From Clostridia bacterium (GTDB taxonomy: Bacteria; Bacillota; Clostridia; Oscillospirales; CAG-272): a stretch of 32,254 bases of DNA. The notes under the pieces were generated by a model. The model did not search any database, had not been told where the DNA came from, and was given only the letters and a program-made list of their open reading frames with translations. The stretch's first letter is position 1. Every line of letters starts with the position of its first letter. Where the stretch lies: positions 1-32,254 of the forward strand of contig JAGBCV010000002.1 in assembly GCA_017937845.1 (NCBI GenBank), read 5' to 3'. Shown here piece after piece: positions 1-7,232 of the stretch. The position numbers were made by a program, and so were the translations under genes.

Positions 1-174
1 GGTGCGAAGTTGGTAGTTGACGAAGAAAAAAGAGCCTGAATGGCTGTTTTTTCAAGTCAAAGGCACGAAGCAAGGAGTTTCGGAAGTGAGCGTGCGAACG
101 CGCGAAACGACTATGCGCCTGCCGTGTCGACCTCGATGACATTTTGGGCTCGGCGTGTAATGGGAGTCTGATGC
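1..174. other. Gene-poor left edge with a terminator-like hairpin
   Basis: No convincing gene is seen here. A short open frame enters from the left edge and stops at 37-39 (last residues VDEEKRA), so this could be the tail of a gene outside the window, but 12 codons cannot be named. An A-rich/T-rich hairpin with one mismatch lies at 25-53 (arms 25-36 and 42-53, T run 47-52) and would fit a terminator for such a gene. Its loop region, AGCCTGAATGGCTGT, recurs with one change inside the repeat near 31571-31585. Confidence 0.35.
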
Positions 175-203
175 TTGACAAATGAGGTGAATGTTGGTAT
201 ACT
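175..203 (+). promoter_or_regulatory. SigA-type promoter upstream of toxin tip/immunity cassette
   Basis: TTGACA (175-180) and TATACT (198-203) are separated by exactly 17 bases, and a TG at 195-196 makes an extended -10. Transcription should begin near 210 and run through the orphan HNH fragment into the immunity gene at 430. This is close to consensus, so expression should be substantial even though the large toxin gene that normally precedes such a cassette is absent. Confidence 0.75.
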
Positions 204-416
204 GATATTGTAGTAAATACTTTGATATTGAAAGCGGTTGATGAATTTCTTGATACTGCACATGATACAAGCGAAGCAATAAAAAAAGTTATTTCAATGG
301 AATTGCATCATATTAAAGCTCGTCACAAAGGCGGTAGCCATGCATATGAAAATTTAGAAAAGGTAACACCTTGGAAACATTCCGAAATTGATCCATATCG
401 TCATTTTGTACCATAA
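186..416 (+). pseudogene. Orphan C-terminal HNH/EndoVII-type nuclease toxin tip
   Basis: The open frame runs from just after a TGA at 183-185 to the stop at 414-416. The C-terminal 39 residues contain the HNH-like signature of polymorphic toxin nucleases: an LHHI element, a GG-x-HA stretch, an Asn in 'ENL', and H-S-x-IDPYRH at the end. Such modules normally form the last 100 or so residues of RHS, WapA or similar secreted toxins. Here nothing of the delivery or RHS part precedes it. The only in-frame starts are a TTG at 222 without a ribosome site and an internal ATG at 297 just before the LHH motif. I read it as a displaced toxin tip left by recombination, probably poorly translated. The nuclease assignment rests on the motif; which subfamily it is remains uncertain. 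Confidence 0.6.
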
Positions 417-429
417 TAAGGAGGTTTTT

Positions 430-903
430 ATGATACCATGTGATCGTACATTTAATAAAAAAGATTATTATGAAGATGATGGAAAAATAGTCTATCGTTG
501 GCATCATATTGAAAAAAGTGGTGATTACCAAATCAACATAAAAATAATTTCAACAAATTCTGAAATTCTGCAAGGCATTGCAATGTTTTTTTCTGACTTT
601 AAGGGTTCAATTTCTTTGAATGGAGACGATATACAAATTCTACAAGGATTGTTTAAGCATTATGTTTTCAAGGACGGTCAGTTTCCTAATAATGAAATGC
701 TTTTTATTGTTCATGCAAAAAGCGGACAACTTGTATTTGCTAATGCCTCACAAGAAGGTGAATTTTTTCGCTGCGGAGCATTTGGATGTGCATTTTGGAT
801 CGAAAATATTTCAGAAAATCATTTGCGATTTCATTGTAATGATCATGAATATGATGATGATTTTGATGACTTGATTTTTGATATGATTATTACAGATTTG
901 TAA
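430..903 (+). CDS. Probable immunity protein for the HNH toxin
   Basis: This is an intact 157-residue protein. The ATG at 430 is chosen because an AAGGAGG ribosome site lies at 418-424, whereas the upstream ATG at 388 lies inside the toxin tip and has none. The protein is acidic, with an Asp-rich C-terminus (several D/E around the last 20 residues), rich in Phe and Trp, and has no signal peptide or membrane segment. It starts 13 bases after the nuclease fragment, in the order and spacing usual for toxin-immunity pairs, and it is cytoplasmic and acidic like many nuclease inhibitors. The immunity role is inferred from position and character; I do not recognise the family. It could protect the cell from kin that carry the full-length toxin. 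Confidence 0.6.
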   Translation: MIPCDRTFNKKDYYEDDGKIVYRWHHIEKSGDYQINIKIISTNSEILQGIAMFFSDFKGSISLNGDDIQILQGLFKHYVFKDGQFPNNEMLFIVHAKSGQLVFANASQEGEFFRCGAFGCAFWIENISENHLRFHCNDHEYDDDFDDLIFDMIITDL

Positions 904-913
904 TAATCAATTT

Positions 914-939
914 AGAAGAGCGCATTCGGGCGCTCTTCT
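914..939. terminator. Strong hairpin after the immunity gene
   Basis: A perfect 10-bp stem (914-923 with 930-939) with a six-base loop lies 11 bases after the immunity stop. No T run follows on either strand, so it is either a weak terminator or an mRNA 3'-end stabiliser. Confidence 0.45.
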
Positions 940-951
940 GAAAAAAGCTAA

Positions 952-1032
952 AACCGCTTGCTTGCTGAAACAACGAGTGTTTCCAACACATTGTATACTT
1001 ACGATGCGAACGGCAATACGCTTTCCGCATGA
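952..1032 (+). pseudogene. RHS/YD-repeat remnant
   Basis: A 26-codon frame between a TAA (949-951) and a TGA (1030-1032) encodes a run ending LYTYDANGNTLSA. The YTYDANGN core is the hallmark of YD/RHS repeats found in RHS and WapA toxins. It has no start codon or ribosome site. Together with the orphan toxin tip upstream it shows that an RHS-type toxin locus has been broken up here, with this piece being part of a repeat domain now placed downstream of the immunity gene. Confidence 0.6.
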
Positions 1033-1052
1033 CATAATAAATAACTGCAAAT

Positions 1053-1098
1053 AAAGCCGACTTTATCGCACCGAAAGGTGTAATAAGGTCGGCTTTTT
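1053..1098 (+). terminator. Intrinsic terminator
   Basis: The arms AAAGCCGAC (1053-1061) and GTCGGCTTT (1088-1096) pair perfectly, with an inner extension, and are followed by a T run at 1094-1098. It closes the RHS-debris transcript and lies just before the 3' end of the leftward XRE gene, which it may also serve. Confidence 0.7.
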
Positions 1099-1134
1099 GT
1101 TATTTATGGTTATTCAATGGGATTTTGAAAAATA

Positions 1135-2187
1135 TTAAATTTCAATATCAATTTTTTTGTGTCGAACGATAAAATTTTTGAGTGTTTCCGCAAGCGGGGT
1201 TGATGTAAGTTTAGGAATTTTATCTTTTCCGATGGAAAAACCACTGAGTAAGCCATTTTTGCAAATGAGAGGTTCGTTTGTTGCGTCAATTTCTTTTGCA
1301 AGCGTAAGACTTCTATGAAGCAGTGTTTGAGCTTTATCTTGTTCACCGTTTTCATGATAGAAACAACCAAGTCGCATCATGAGATGAGCAATGTTGCCTG
1401 CGTTTTTGCCGTATCCGCCGTTTTCATAGAGAATATCGTTGACTTTCAAAATGGTTTCTAAAGCGTAGATTCTTTCCTCAAGTGTATAAATGGGATTGTG
1501 GACATAGTTTCCAAAGATGATATTGGTCATAAGATAAGACATTTCCGCGATGGCATCATGACTTACTTGATGACGTTTTTTGTCGTTATACAAAAAGCAC
1601 GCAATATAATCACGGGTATTTTGCATTAACGGCATTTCCTTTTGAATTTTTTCTGCATCTTCGAGTGTGATTTCGCTGTTTTCTATGGAACTGAGCTTTT
1701 GATAATAGTTTATCATAATTTTTTTCGCCCACATACGAATACTGTCAATGGTGCAATGCGAATTGATGCGTTCATAAACGGAAATGGCATCGGCTTTCAT
1801 GGTGAGAGCATATTCGGGGTCAGATGCACACAGATCTATGACGTTCAAGTAACGAACAAGCAATCGATATTCTGTGGGATATTGCGAAATTGCTTCTTTC
1901 ATAACCTCCAAAAGTTCGGTTTGCTTATTTTCATGCCAAAGTTGATAATAGGTTGCTTCATATTTTTGAATTTCTTTTTCATATTCATCTTTATCAGAAT
2001 GAAAAAGGTAATCGATGGAAACATTAAAATAATCTGCAATGACGGGGAGCATATAAACATCGGGAACAGTTCTTTCACATTCCCATTGCGAAATTGCGCG
2101 CGAAGTAATACCGAGATATTCTGCAAATTCTTCTTGTGTAATATCTTTTTCACGACGCAGGTGTTTAATTGTAGAGCCGATAGACAT
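1135..2187 (-). CDS. XRE-family transcriptional regulator with helical-repeat C-terminus
   Basis: This 350-residue cytoplasmic protein has an N-terminal Cro/C1-type helix-turn-helix at about residues 5-60 (pattern TQEEFAEYLG...ISQWE...PDVYMLPVIADYF). About 290 helical residues follow with TPR-like character, for example a segment near residue 300 with 'AQTLLHRSLTLAKEID'. This layout is typical of clostridial XRE-TPR regulators that may respond to a peptide or ligand. The ATG at 2187 is preferred over one five codons upstream because a GGAGG lies at 2196-2200 (minus strand), eight bases before it. A promoter and a 14-bp palindrome lie directly upstream, suggesting autoregulation. The gene has its own promoter and appears monocistronic. 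Its target and ligand are unknown. Confidence 0.8.
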   Translation of the reverse strand: MSIGSTIKHLRREKDITQEEFAEYLGITSRAISQWECERTVPDVYMLPVIADYFNVSIDYLFHSDKDEYEKEIQKYEATYYQLWHENKQTELLEVMKEAISQYPTEYRLLVRYLNVIDLCASDPEYALTMKADAISVYERINSHCTIDSIRMWAKKIMINYYQKLSSIENSEITLEDAEKIQKEMPLMQNTRDYIACFLYNDKKRHQVSHDAIAEMSYLMTNIIFGNYVHNPIYTLEERIYALETILKVNDILYENGGYGKNAGNIAHLMMRLGCFYHENGEQDKAQTLLHRSLTLAKEIDATNEPLICKNGLLSGFSIGKDKIPKLTSTPLAETLKNFIVRHKKIDIEI

Positions 2188-2209
2188 ATTGTTGTCCTCC
2201 AAAAATATT

Positions 2210-2223
2210 CAAAAGCGCTTTTG
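2210..2223. promoter_or_regulatory. Perfect 14-bp palindrome at predicted +1 of the XRE gene
   Basis: CAAAAGCGCTTTTG is a perfect inverted repeat whose first base falls at the predicted transcription start of the leftward XRE gene. A dimeric HTH protein bound here would block initiation, so it is a candidate auto-operator. Confidence 0.5.
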
Positions 2224-2230
2224 TACTTTT

Positions 2231-2258
2231 ATTATATCAAATTTTCAAAAGAATACAA
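2231..2258 (-). promoter_or_regulatory. Promoter of the 1135-2187 XRE gene
   Basis: On the minus strand a TTGTAT (-35, plus positions 2253-2258) and TATAAT (-10, 2231-2236) are 16 bases apart, with an extended -10 TGA before TATAAT. The start site would be near 2224. Confidence 0.6.
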
Positions 2259-2318
2259 CGAAATATTTGTGGATAAAACATATAGCCATGCTATGATTTT
2301 CAAAGTGGATTGAATATC

Positions 2319-2347
2319 TTGCAATTTTAACCGTCCTATGCTATAAT
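2319..2347 (+). promoter_or_regulatory. Promoter of the small membrane protein/PHP operon
   Basis: TTGCAA (2319-2324) and TATAAT (2342-2347) have a 17-base spacer. They lie 22 bases upstream of the 2370 start codon. Confidence 0.7.
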
Positions 2348-2369
2348 AACAAAAAAGGGGGGAATCGAT

Positions 2370-2597
2370 ATGAAAAAAATATTGACGGCTTTAGGCGTCA
2401 TATCCGCTACTTTGATTGCGATTTTAGGTATCATTGCTCTTGTTGGTGAAGTTATCGGAGCAGGAAATCTTTTTGAAACACTTGCGAAAATCGGTATCAC
2501 AAGAGGCGTATTTTATATCACATTGCTGATTTCGGTGGTGATATTTTTGATTACCAATTTTATTGGCTCGAAATTTTACGGAGAAAAGAAAAAATAA
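2370..2597 (+). CDS. Small two-helix membrane protein
   Basis: A 75-residue protein with two hydrophobic segments (about residues 5-27 and 49-67), a basic N-terminus and a basic GEKKK tail, so both ends probably face the cytoplasm. A GGGGGGAA ribosome site lies six bases before the ATG and a good promoter lies upstream. It is followed after 20 bases by the PHP-domain gene and probably shares its transcript. I do not recognise the family; it is a hypothetical inner-membrane protein. Confidence 0.7.
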   Translation: MKKILTALGVISATLIAILGIIALVGEVIGAGNLFETLAKIGITRGVFYITLLISVVIFLITNFIGSKFYGEKKK

Positions 2598-2617
2598 TAT
2601 GATAGAGAGGTATCCCG

Positions 2618-3412
2618 ATGAAAATTACACATGACTTTCATGTTCATACGCATTTATCCATTTGCGCGAACGAAACGGCAACGGTGGAAAATTATATTGC
2701 AAACGCCAAACGATTAGGGCTTACCAAGATCGGCTTCAGCGACCATTTCGGTGATGGCAATATCCCCGGGGCAAGAGGCTTTTACCGCGCACATCCCTAT
2801 GAACATAATGCCGAGCTGAAAGAAACGCTTGCGAATATCCATGAGCCCGATATCAAATTTTATTTCGGCTGTGAAACGGAATATCATACCCCGAAGCGTG
2901 ATATTGCGCTCACCGAAGAAGAAGCAGAAAAATTTGATTTTATTGTCGTTCCCAATTCTCATACACATATGATCATGCCGAAAGAATACATAGGAAACTA
3001 CGATAAACACGTTGCATTTATGATTCAAGCATATGAAGATATCTTGAATAGTCCTCTCAGCCGTTATGTTACGGCGATGGCGCATCCTTTTGATATCTGT
3101 TGCCATGATTACACCTCGGACGTTCTCATCAATATGATTCCCGATGATACCTTTAAGCGCCTTTTTGATAAGACCGCCGAAAAGGGGATCGCTTTTGAAC
3201 TCAATATGGCATATTCCAAGACGATGACACCCGAGGATATCGCAAACGATTGTCGTATCCGTATGTTCCGTATCGCCAAGGAATGTGGCTGTAAGTTTAC
3301 GTTCGGCAGCGACTCTCATAATAGCTCGTATCATGATTTTTATCATAATGCGGATATCCTTGCCGATATTTTGGGCTTGACGGAAAACGATTTGGCAGAT
3401 ATCTGTAAATGA
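2618..3412 (+). CDS. PHP-domain phosphoesterase (histidinol-phosphatase-like)
   Basis: A 264-residue soluble metal-dependent phosphoesterase of the PHP superfamily. Visible metal-ligand motifs are HVH (residues 8-10), SDH (41-43), the Glu in CETEY (85-89), SHTH (114-117), H156 in 'AHPFD', and GSDSH (230-234) near the end. This full set points to an active enzyme. Its length and motif order resemble HisJ/HisK-type histidinol phosphatases, but no his genes lie nearby, so the substrate is open; other sugar or nucleotide phosphates are possible. It has a GAGAGG ribosome site and follows a small membrane protein in a probable two-gene operon. A hairpin follows the stop. Confidence 0.85.
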   Translation: MKITHDFHVHTHLSICANETATVENYIANAKRLGLTKIGFSDHFGDGNIPGARGFYRAHPYEHNAELKETLANIHEPDIKFYFGCETEYHTPKRDIALTEEEAEKFDFIVVPNSHTHMIMPKEYIGNYDKHVAFMIQAYEDILNSPLSRYVTAMAHPFDICCHDYTSDVLINMIPDDTFKRLFDKTAEKGIAFELNMAYSKTMTPEDIANDCRIRMFRIAKECGCKFTFGSDSHNSSYHDFYHNADILADILGLTENDLADICK

Positions 3413-3420
3413 TATGTAGA

Positions 3421-3440
3421 GCGGCTTGCCCATGAGCCGC
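3421..3440. terminator. Hairpin between convergent genes
   Basis: GCGGCT (3421-3426) pairs with AGCCGC (3435-3440) around an eight-base loop. It sits in the 36-base gap between the converging PHP and amidase-domain genes. No T run follows, so it is at best a weak terminator. Confidence 0.35.
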
Positions 3441-3448
3441 CGAAGGCT

Positions 3449-3937
3449 TTAATAGTTTCTGACTCCCTCGATGTGTAAAAAACGAATATTGGCATACCGA
3501 TATGAGGATAAAGGCTTATCGAGCACATCATAGGAATGTGCCGCGACTAAAATTTCGGGAGCTCTCTGTACGATGACGGGAGTATGATAAAAATCGCCGT
3601 CGCGTGAACCAAGCTGAATGATATCTCCGATTTCTGCTTCGTCTTCGCTCACCTCACGGGCGTATGGACCGACCGATTCGTTTTGCGTGAGAAAATTATA
3701 TAGAAATTCCACGCCCGTCCATGATGCGGTACGCTCTGCGGATGAAATATAATACCAGCCAAAAACAGGAGTATAGTTCATCACGCCTGCGCCTGCATAA
3801 ATACATTGCGAGGCGAAATTGGTGCAATCACCGCCAAGCTCGGAATAATCATAATAGGCGGGATTGCGCGAAAGCGCCCATTCCCGTGCATAGGCAACGG
3901 CGGCTTCACGGTTATATTCAAAAATTCTCAGTTGCAT
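3449..3937 (-). CDS. Putative amidase-domain protein (Amidase_6-like)
   Basis: A 162-residue protein matching the 'putative amidase domain' pattern seen in Bacillota. It starts with NREAAVAYAREWA, followed by YSELGGDCTNFASQC (C38 is the likely nucleophile) and later histidines at 118 (YHTP) and 134 (AHSYD) that could complete a papain/NlpC-like triad. No signal peptide is visible, although relatives are often attached to secretion signals, so it may act inside the cell or on incoming substrates. An AGGGAG ribosome site precedes the ATG. It is the last leftward gene before the convergent PHP gene. The domain call comes from motif recognition; the substrate is unknown. Confidence 0.75.
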   Translation of the reverse strand: MQLRIFEYNREAAVAYAREWALSRNPAYYDYSELGGDCTNFASQCIYAGAGVMNYTPVFGWYYISSAERTASWTGVEFLYNFLTQNESVGPYAREVSEDEAEIGDIIQLGSRDGDFYHTPVIVQRAPEILVAAHSYDVLDKPLSSYRYANIRFLHIEGVRNY

Positions 3938-3973
3938 AAAAAATCTCCCTTGTGTTTTTTAACAGCATATGCG

Positions 3974-4001
3974 AAAAGCAGGTCATTTGACCTGCTTTTT
4001 T
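3974..4001. terminator. Bidirectional-looking terminator
   Basis: A 12-bp perfect stem (3974-3985 with 3988-3999, minimal loop) with a T run at 3996-4001 on the plus strand and TTTT on the minus strand. It lies just downstream of the leftward regulator that ends at 4013 and so terminates it. Confidence 0.7.
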
Positions 4002-4012
4002 GTATGCTAAAA

Positions 4013-4843
4013 TCAAGATGGGGAGGGAACAGAGGGGAATGCTGCAAGTGCATTTTCGATTTCGGGGAGCATATCTGCGAAGGCTTCAAACAAATTTTTG
4101 GAATATTTCGTCGGAAAATCATCCTTTGCGGAAAGATAGATGTTCTTTGCCATCGTATATTGGATGCGCGCTTTTTCGGTATCGCCCTGCTCGGCGTAAT
4201 ACTTGCCCATCTTCATGCACATGGAGATCCCGCTTTCAAAGGAAAGCGAGTGCTGTCTGACGGCGGCTTCAAACTGTTCTTCGCCCTCAAGCAGGTCGGC
4301 GGCGACCTCAAGCTTTGTGAAATAAATTTCAGGGATGCGGTCAATGGCTTCCTTGCAAAGGCTATATTCTCCGATGGAATGATATGCCAGCGCCATGATG
4401 CGGCAAGCATCGTATTTTACGTCGTCATATTTCGTGCCGTCAATGAGCGCCTTGCAAAGGTCGATGACCTCATTTGCGCGCTCGGGATAGGGAATTACGC
4501 ACAAAAGATTATTGAGTATAATATCGTTTCCTGGATATTTTTTCAGACCCTCGCGGAGAATGGCTTCTGCCTTTTCGGGCTCCTTGTCACGGCATGCCCA
4601 TGACTTATGGCAAATCTCCATGACCTTTTGCTCGATATCATACAAATTGAAATCGAAAAGCTCGTCGGTGGAAACGCCGAAAAAAGACGCAATGGCGGGA
4701 ATCAAGGCAACGTCGGGAAGCGTGGTGTCCGTTTCCCATTTGGAAACGGATTGGAACGAAACGCCGAGAAAGTTTGCGAGCGTTTCTTGCGAAATATTTT
4801 TCGCTTTTCGCAGTTCTTTGATCTTTTGTCCGAGTTTGATCAT
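4013..4843 (-). CDS. XRE-family transcriptional regulator with TPR-like C-terminus
   Basis: A 276-residue soluble regulator. The helix-turn-helix covers about residues 4-60 (SQETLANFLG...SVSKWE...LPDVALIPAIASFFG). The remainder is alpha-helical with tetratricopeptide-like segments, for example 'DTEKARIQYTMAKNIY' near residue 230. It has the same architecture as the gene at 1135-2187 but the sequence is clearly diverged, so this is family resemblance and not a recent duplication. An AAAGGAG ribosome site lies before the ATG. The leader of about 130 bases begins with two adjacent palindromes (4947-4971). Its targets are unknown. Confidence 0.8.
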   Translation of the reverse strand: MIKLGQKIKELRKAKNISQETLANFLGVSFQSVSKWETDTTLPDVALIPAIASFFGVSTDELFDFNLYDIEQKVMEICHKSWACRDKEPEKAEAILREGLKKYPGNDIILNNLLCVIPYPERANEVIDLCKALIDGTKYDDVKYDACRIMALAYHSIGEYSLCKEAIDRIPEIYFTKLEVAADLLEGEEQFEAAVRQHSLSFESGISMCMKMGKYYAEQGDTEKARIQYTMAKNIYLSAKDDFPTKYSKNLFEAFADMLPEIENALAAFPSVPSPS

Positions 4844-4946
4844 ATGAATCTCCTTTGTTTGTGTTATGTGAAATTGCTTATCATCAGCCTCGCCGTTTTA
4901 CGATGTTTGGAGCTCTTCAAACTTTGAGATAGGCGAGAAACTGTCT

Positions 4947-4971
4947 GCGGCGAATCGCCGCACGGTACCGT
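4947..4971. promoter_or_regulatory. Two adjacent palindromes in the XRE leader
   Basis: A 15-bp inverted repeat (7-bp arms GCGGCGA/TCGCCGC, 4947-4961) is immediately followed by a perfect 10-bp palindrome ACGGTACCGT (4962-4971). They fall just downstream of the predicted start site (about 4975) of the leftward XRE gene, where a bound repressor or an RNA hairpin could act. Confidence 0.45.
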
Positions 4972-4981
4972 TCTTGATTTC

Positions 4982-5009
4982 AGTATACCACAAAAACAGA
5001 GAAAAACAA
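4982..5009 (-). promoter_or_regulatory. Promoter of the 4013-4843 XRE gene
   Basis: On the minus strand TTGTTT (plus 5004-5009) and TATACT (plus 4982-4987) are 16 bases apart, with an extended TGG before the -10. Confidence 0.55.
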
Positions 5010-5059
5010 TAACGCTGTATTTGAGAATTTTTCGCGTGTGAGGTGAAGATATCAAAGAG

Positions 5060-5088
5060 TTGACATCGGTGTGTTACTATGTTACAAT
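5060..5088 (+). promoter_or_regulatory. Promoter of the PP-loop/flavodoxin-ferredoxin operon
   Basis: TTGACA (5060-5065) and TACAAT (5083-5088) have a 17-base spacer. A GGAGGTGA ribosome site (5097-5104) and the ATG at 5109 follow, so the leader is very short. Confidence 0.75.
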
Positions 5089-5108
5089 ACATACATGGAG
5101 GTGATCAT

Positions 5109-6497
5109 ATGTATACGTTACAAAACAGATGGAAATGGGAAAAACCGCATTTGCAATACTACGGACTTCGGAACCGTGAGCATATGTTTCAAAATAAAAT
5201 ACGGCTTTCCGCAAAGCAGGCAAGTATTATAGAAAAGCTTCCGTGTCCGCTTACGGCGGACGAATTAAAGACCTTGAAGCCCTTGCTCGGCGTACAGGTC
5301 GTGCCGCTTTCGGAACAAAGAAAAACACCGACCTCGCTGGAAGAGGCGCATTTTTGTAAAAACTGTGTCGCCAACGATTATATCATTCCCGGTTTGGAGC
5401 TGGATGAAAACGGACTTTGCCCGATGTGTCAGACCAAGGAGGAAACCGCGCATCTGAAAAGCGTCGTTCCCGTCATGAATACCTTTCCGCGCGCAAAACA
5501 TTCCCGATTTGACGTTGCGCTCTTTTATACGGGCGGAAAAGATTCCACCTATCTCTTGTATTATTTGGCAAAGGTGCAGGGACTTCGTGTTTTGGCGTTG
5601 ACTTGGGAGATTCCCTATATGTCGGAAAGTGCGCGAAAAAGCATAGAGGGCGCCAAAAAGACTTTGGATTCCGTCGAATTTATCACCCGTAAAATTGCAA
5701 ACGACGATCTGAAAGCGATTTACCGCCACTTGTATGTGCTGAGTGAGAACACCTGCGCGTGTCCGTCGCTTGCGTACATCTTGTTTTACCCCGAGCTTGT
5801 GGAAAACCGTGTGCCGTATTTCATCGCAGGCAACGAGCCCGCGCAAATGATGGGGTTATATTATAATCATATGGCGCCGAAGCTCGCGTATACGTTCGGA
5901 GCGAATACCGCGCTTCATGCGCTTATCAACGTCGGAAGAGTTCTCAGCCTGCATCCACCGTTCAAAGAAGGACAGTTTCATACGCTTGCGACGATGAAAC
6001 AGCTTGCCTACGGCGAGAATCTTCTTCAAAATGTATTCGGTTATCAAAATACCTTGGTCAAAAATATCGTGGAAGCCATTCACCGCGTGCCGATGATGGT
6101 AAAGCCCTTAAAGCGTGCCATTCGCAAATCCTCGTGGAGCGGACGGATCCCCGCATTCGTGCAGGTCGATCTGCATGAGATCAGCGGAGGGATCTATGAT
6201 TGGAACAAGATCAAGGATATCATCGTGAGGGAATGTGGTTGGGTCGCGCCCGAGGAAAGCATCAAGGGGCTTCACACAAGCTGTCAGATTGAAAAATGTA
6301 AGGAATATTCGCAGTTTCAGCGGTTTTATCATATGCGAAGCACGATGATTCCGTTCAGCGCCTTAGAACTTTCGATTGCCGTCCGAGATGGCAGTCTTTC
6401 CCGAGAGGAAGCGATGCGCGAGCTTACGGAATCGCTCGGCTTTTCCTTGGAGGAGATCGCAGAATGTGCCATCATGAAGGAGTATTTGAAAGCATGA
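5109..6497 (+). CDS. PP-loop (N-type ATP pyrophosphatase) family protein
   Basis: A 462-residue soluble protein. The PP-loop is YTGGKDST (about residues 140-147), the ATP-pyrophosphate-binding motif of enzymes that adenylate a substrate before thiolation or amidation. It is preceded by a four-cysteine cluster (C83, C86, C104, C107) that should bind zinc or Fe-S. More cysteines occur at C216/C218 and in SCQIEKC (C392, C397). The Cys-knuckle-then-PP-loop layout resembles N-acetyl sugar amidotransferases (WbpG/PseA type), but no surface-sugar genes are near, so the substrate is open. The ATG at 5109 is chosen over one ten codons upstream because of the ideal GGAGGTGA. The stop overlaps the next start as ATGA, which ties it to a flavodoxin-ferredoxin protein and hints at a redox-dependent reaction. 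Confidence 0.75.
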   Translation: MYTLQNRWKWEKPHLQYYGLRNREHMFQNKIRLSAKQASIIEKLPCPLTADELKTLKPLLGVQVVPLSEQRKTPTSLEEAHFCKNCVANDYIIPGLELDENGLCPMCQTKEETAHLKSVVPVMNTFPRAKHSRFDVALFYTGGKDSTYLLYYLAKVQGLRVLALTWEIPYMSESARKSIEGAKKTLDSVEFITRKIANDDLKAIYRHLYVLSENTCACPSLAYILFYPELVENRVPYFIAGNEPAQMMGLYYNHMAPKLAYTFGANTALHALINVGRVLSLHPPFKEGQFHTLATMKQLAYGENLLQNVFGYQNTLVKNIVEAIHRVPMMVKPLKRAIRKSSWSGRIPAFVQVDLHEISGGIYDWNKIKDIIVRECGWVAPEESIKGLHTSCQIEKCKEYSQFQRFYHMRSTMIPFSALELSIAVRDGSLSREEAMRELTESLGFSLEEIAECAIMKEYLKA

Positions 6498-7174
6498 ATA
6501 TCGTCGTTTACGCATCTTATACGGGAGAATGTCAGCGCATCGCGCAGTATTTGTCGAAAAAAACGGGGTATTTGCTTTGTTCGATAGAAGAGATATCGCC
6601 TGCCTCTTTTGAAAATTTGATCTTGGTCTTTCCCGTTCATTGTCAGAATATCCCCGAGGCGGTGAAGCGTTTTTTGTCCTCGGTCAGCGTCAAGCATCTT
6701 GCCGCGATTGCCGCGTATGGGAAGATGTCATACGGAAACGTGCTTTATGAGATACAGCATCGTTATCCGCATACGATCGTCGCGGGGGCATACGTGCCGA
6801 CGAAGCACAGTTATCTCGCAGGACCGCGATTTGAGGATTTTGAAAAGCTGGATGCGATTGCGGAAAAAATGACAAATCCCAAGGAGGTTATCATTCCGAA
6901 ATCCTTCCAAAATCCGCTTGTGAACTTTTTTCCCACGCTTCGCGGTCAAATCGGTGTGCAGATTCAGAGAAATGAGGATTGCAGACATTGCGGAATATGT
7001 GAGCGGAGCTGTCCGACCCACGCGATGCGAAACGGAAAACCGACTCGTCGCTGTATCCGATGCCTGCGATGTGTTTCGCGTTGTCCACACGGAGCGCTTT
7101 CCTTTCGGTGCCGTTTGCCAATGGCGCTCTATCTGCGGAAAAAGCCGTGTGAAAAATTTATCTTATATGATTAA
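6494..7174 (+). CDS. Flavodoxin-ferredoxin fusion (EFR1-like ferredoxin)
   Basis: A 226-residue electron-transfer protein. Residues 1-120 look like a flavodoxin fold: MNIVVYASYTGECQRIA is the FMN-phosphate loop region. The C-terminus has two 4Fe-4S motifs: C163-x2-C166-x2-C169-x3-C173 and C187-x2-C190-x2-C193-x3-C197, each ending in Cys-Pro. This matches the EFR1-type 'flavodoxin plus dicluster ferredoxin' family. The ATG at 6494 overlaps the preceding stop (ATGA), and a GGAG lies 11 bases upstream, implying translational coupling with the PP-loop enzyme. The likely job is to deliver electrons to that enzyme; this is inferred from coupling only. The basic tail after the clusters may contact a partner or the membrane. 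Confidence 0.8.
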   Translation: MNIVVYASYTGECQRIAQYLSKKTGYLLCSIEEISPASFENLILVFPVHCQNIPEAVKRFLSSVSVKHLAAIAAYGKMSYGNVLYEIQHRYPHTIVAGAYVPTKHSYLAGPRFEDFEKLDAIAEKMTNPKEVIIPKSFQNPLVNFFPTLRGQIGVQIQRNEDCRHCGICERSCPTHAMRNGKPTRRCIRCLRCVSRCPHGALSFRCRLPMALYLRKKPCEKFILYD

Positions 7175-7232
7175 AAATTTTGCAATCAAATCCCCGTTTG
7201 CGACACTATATAAGTAACGCGGAGGTGAAGAT

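Noticed and set aside
1135..4843. The two XRE-TPR regulators as a recent duplication
   Set aside because: They share the architecture and HTH pattern, but the C-terminal parts do not align by eye, so common family membership is the simpler view.
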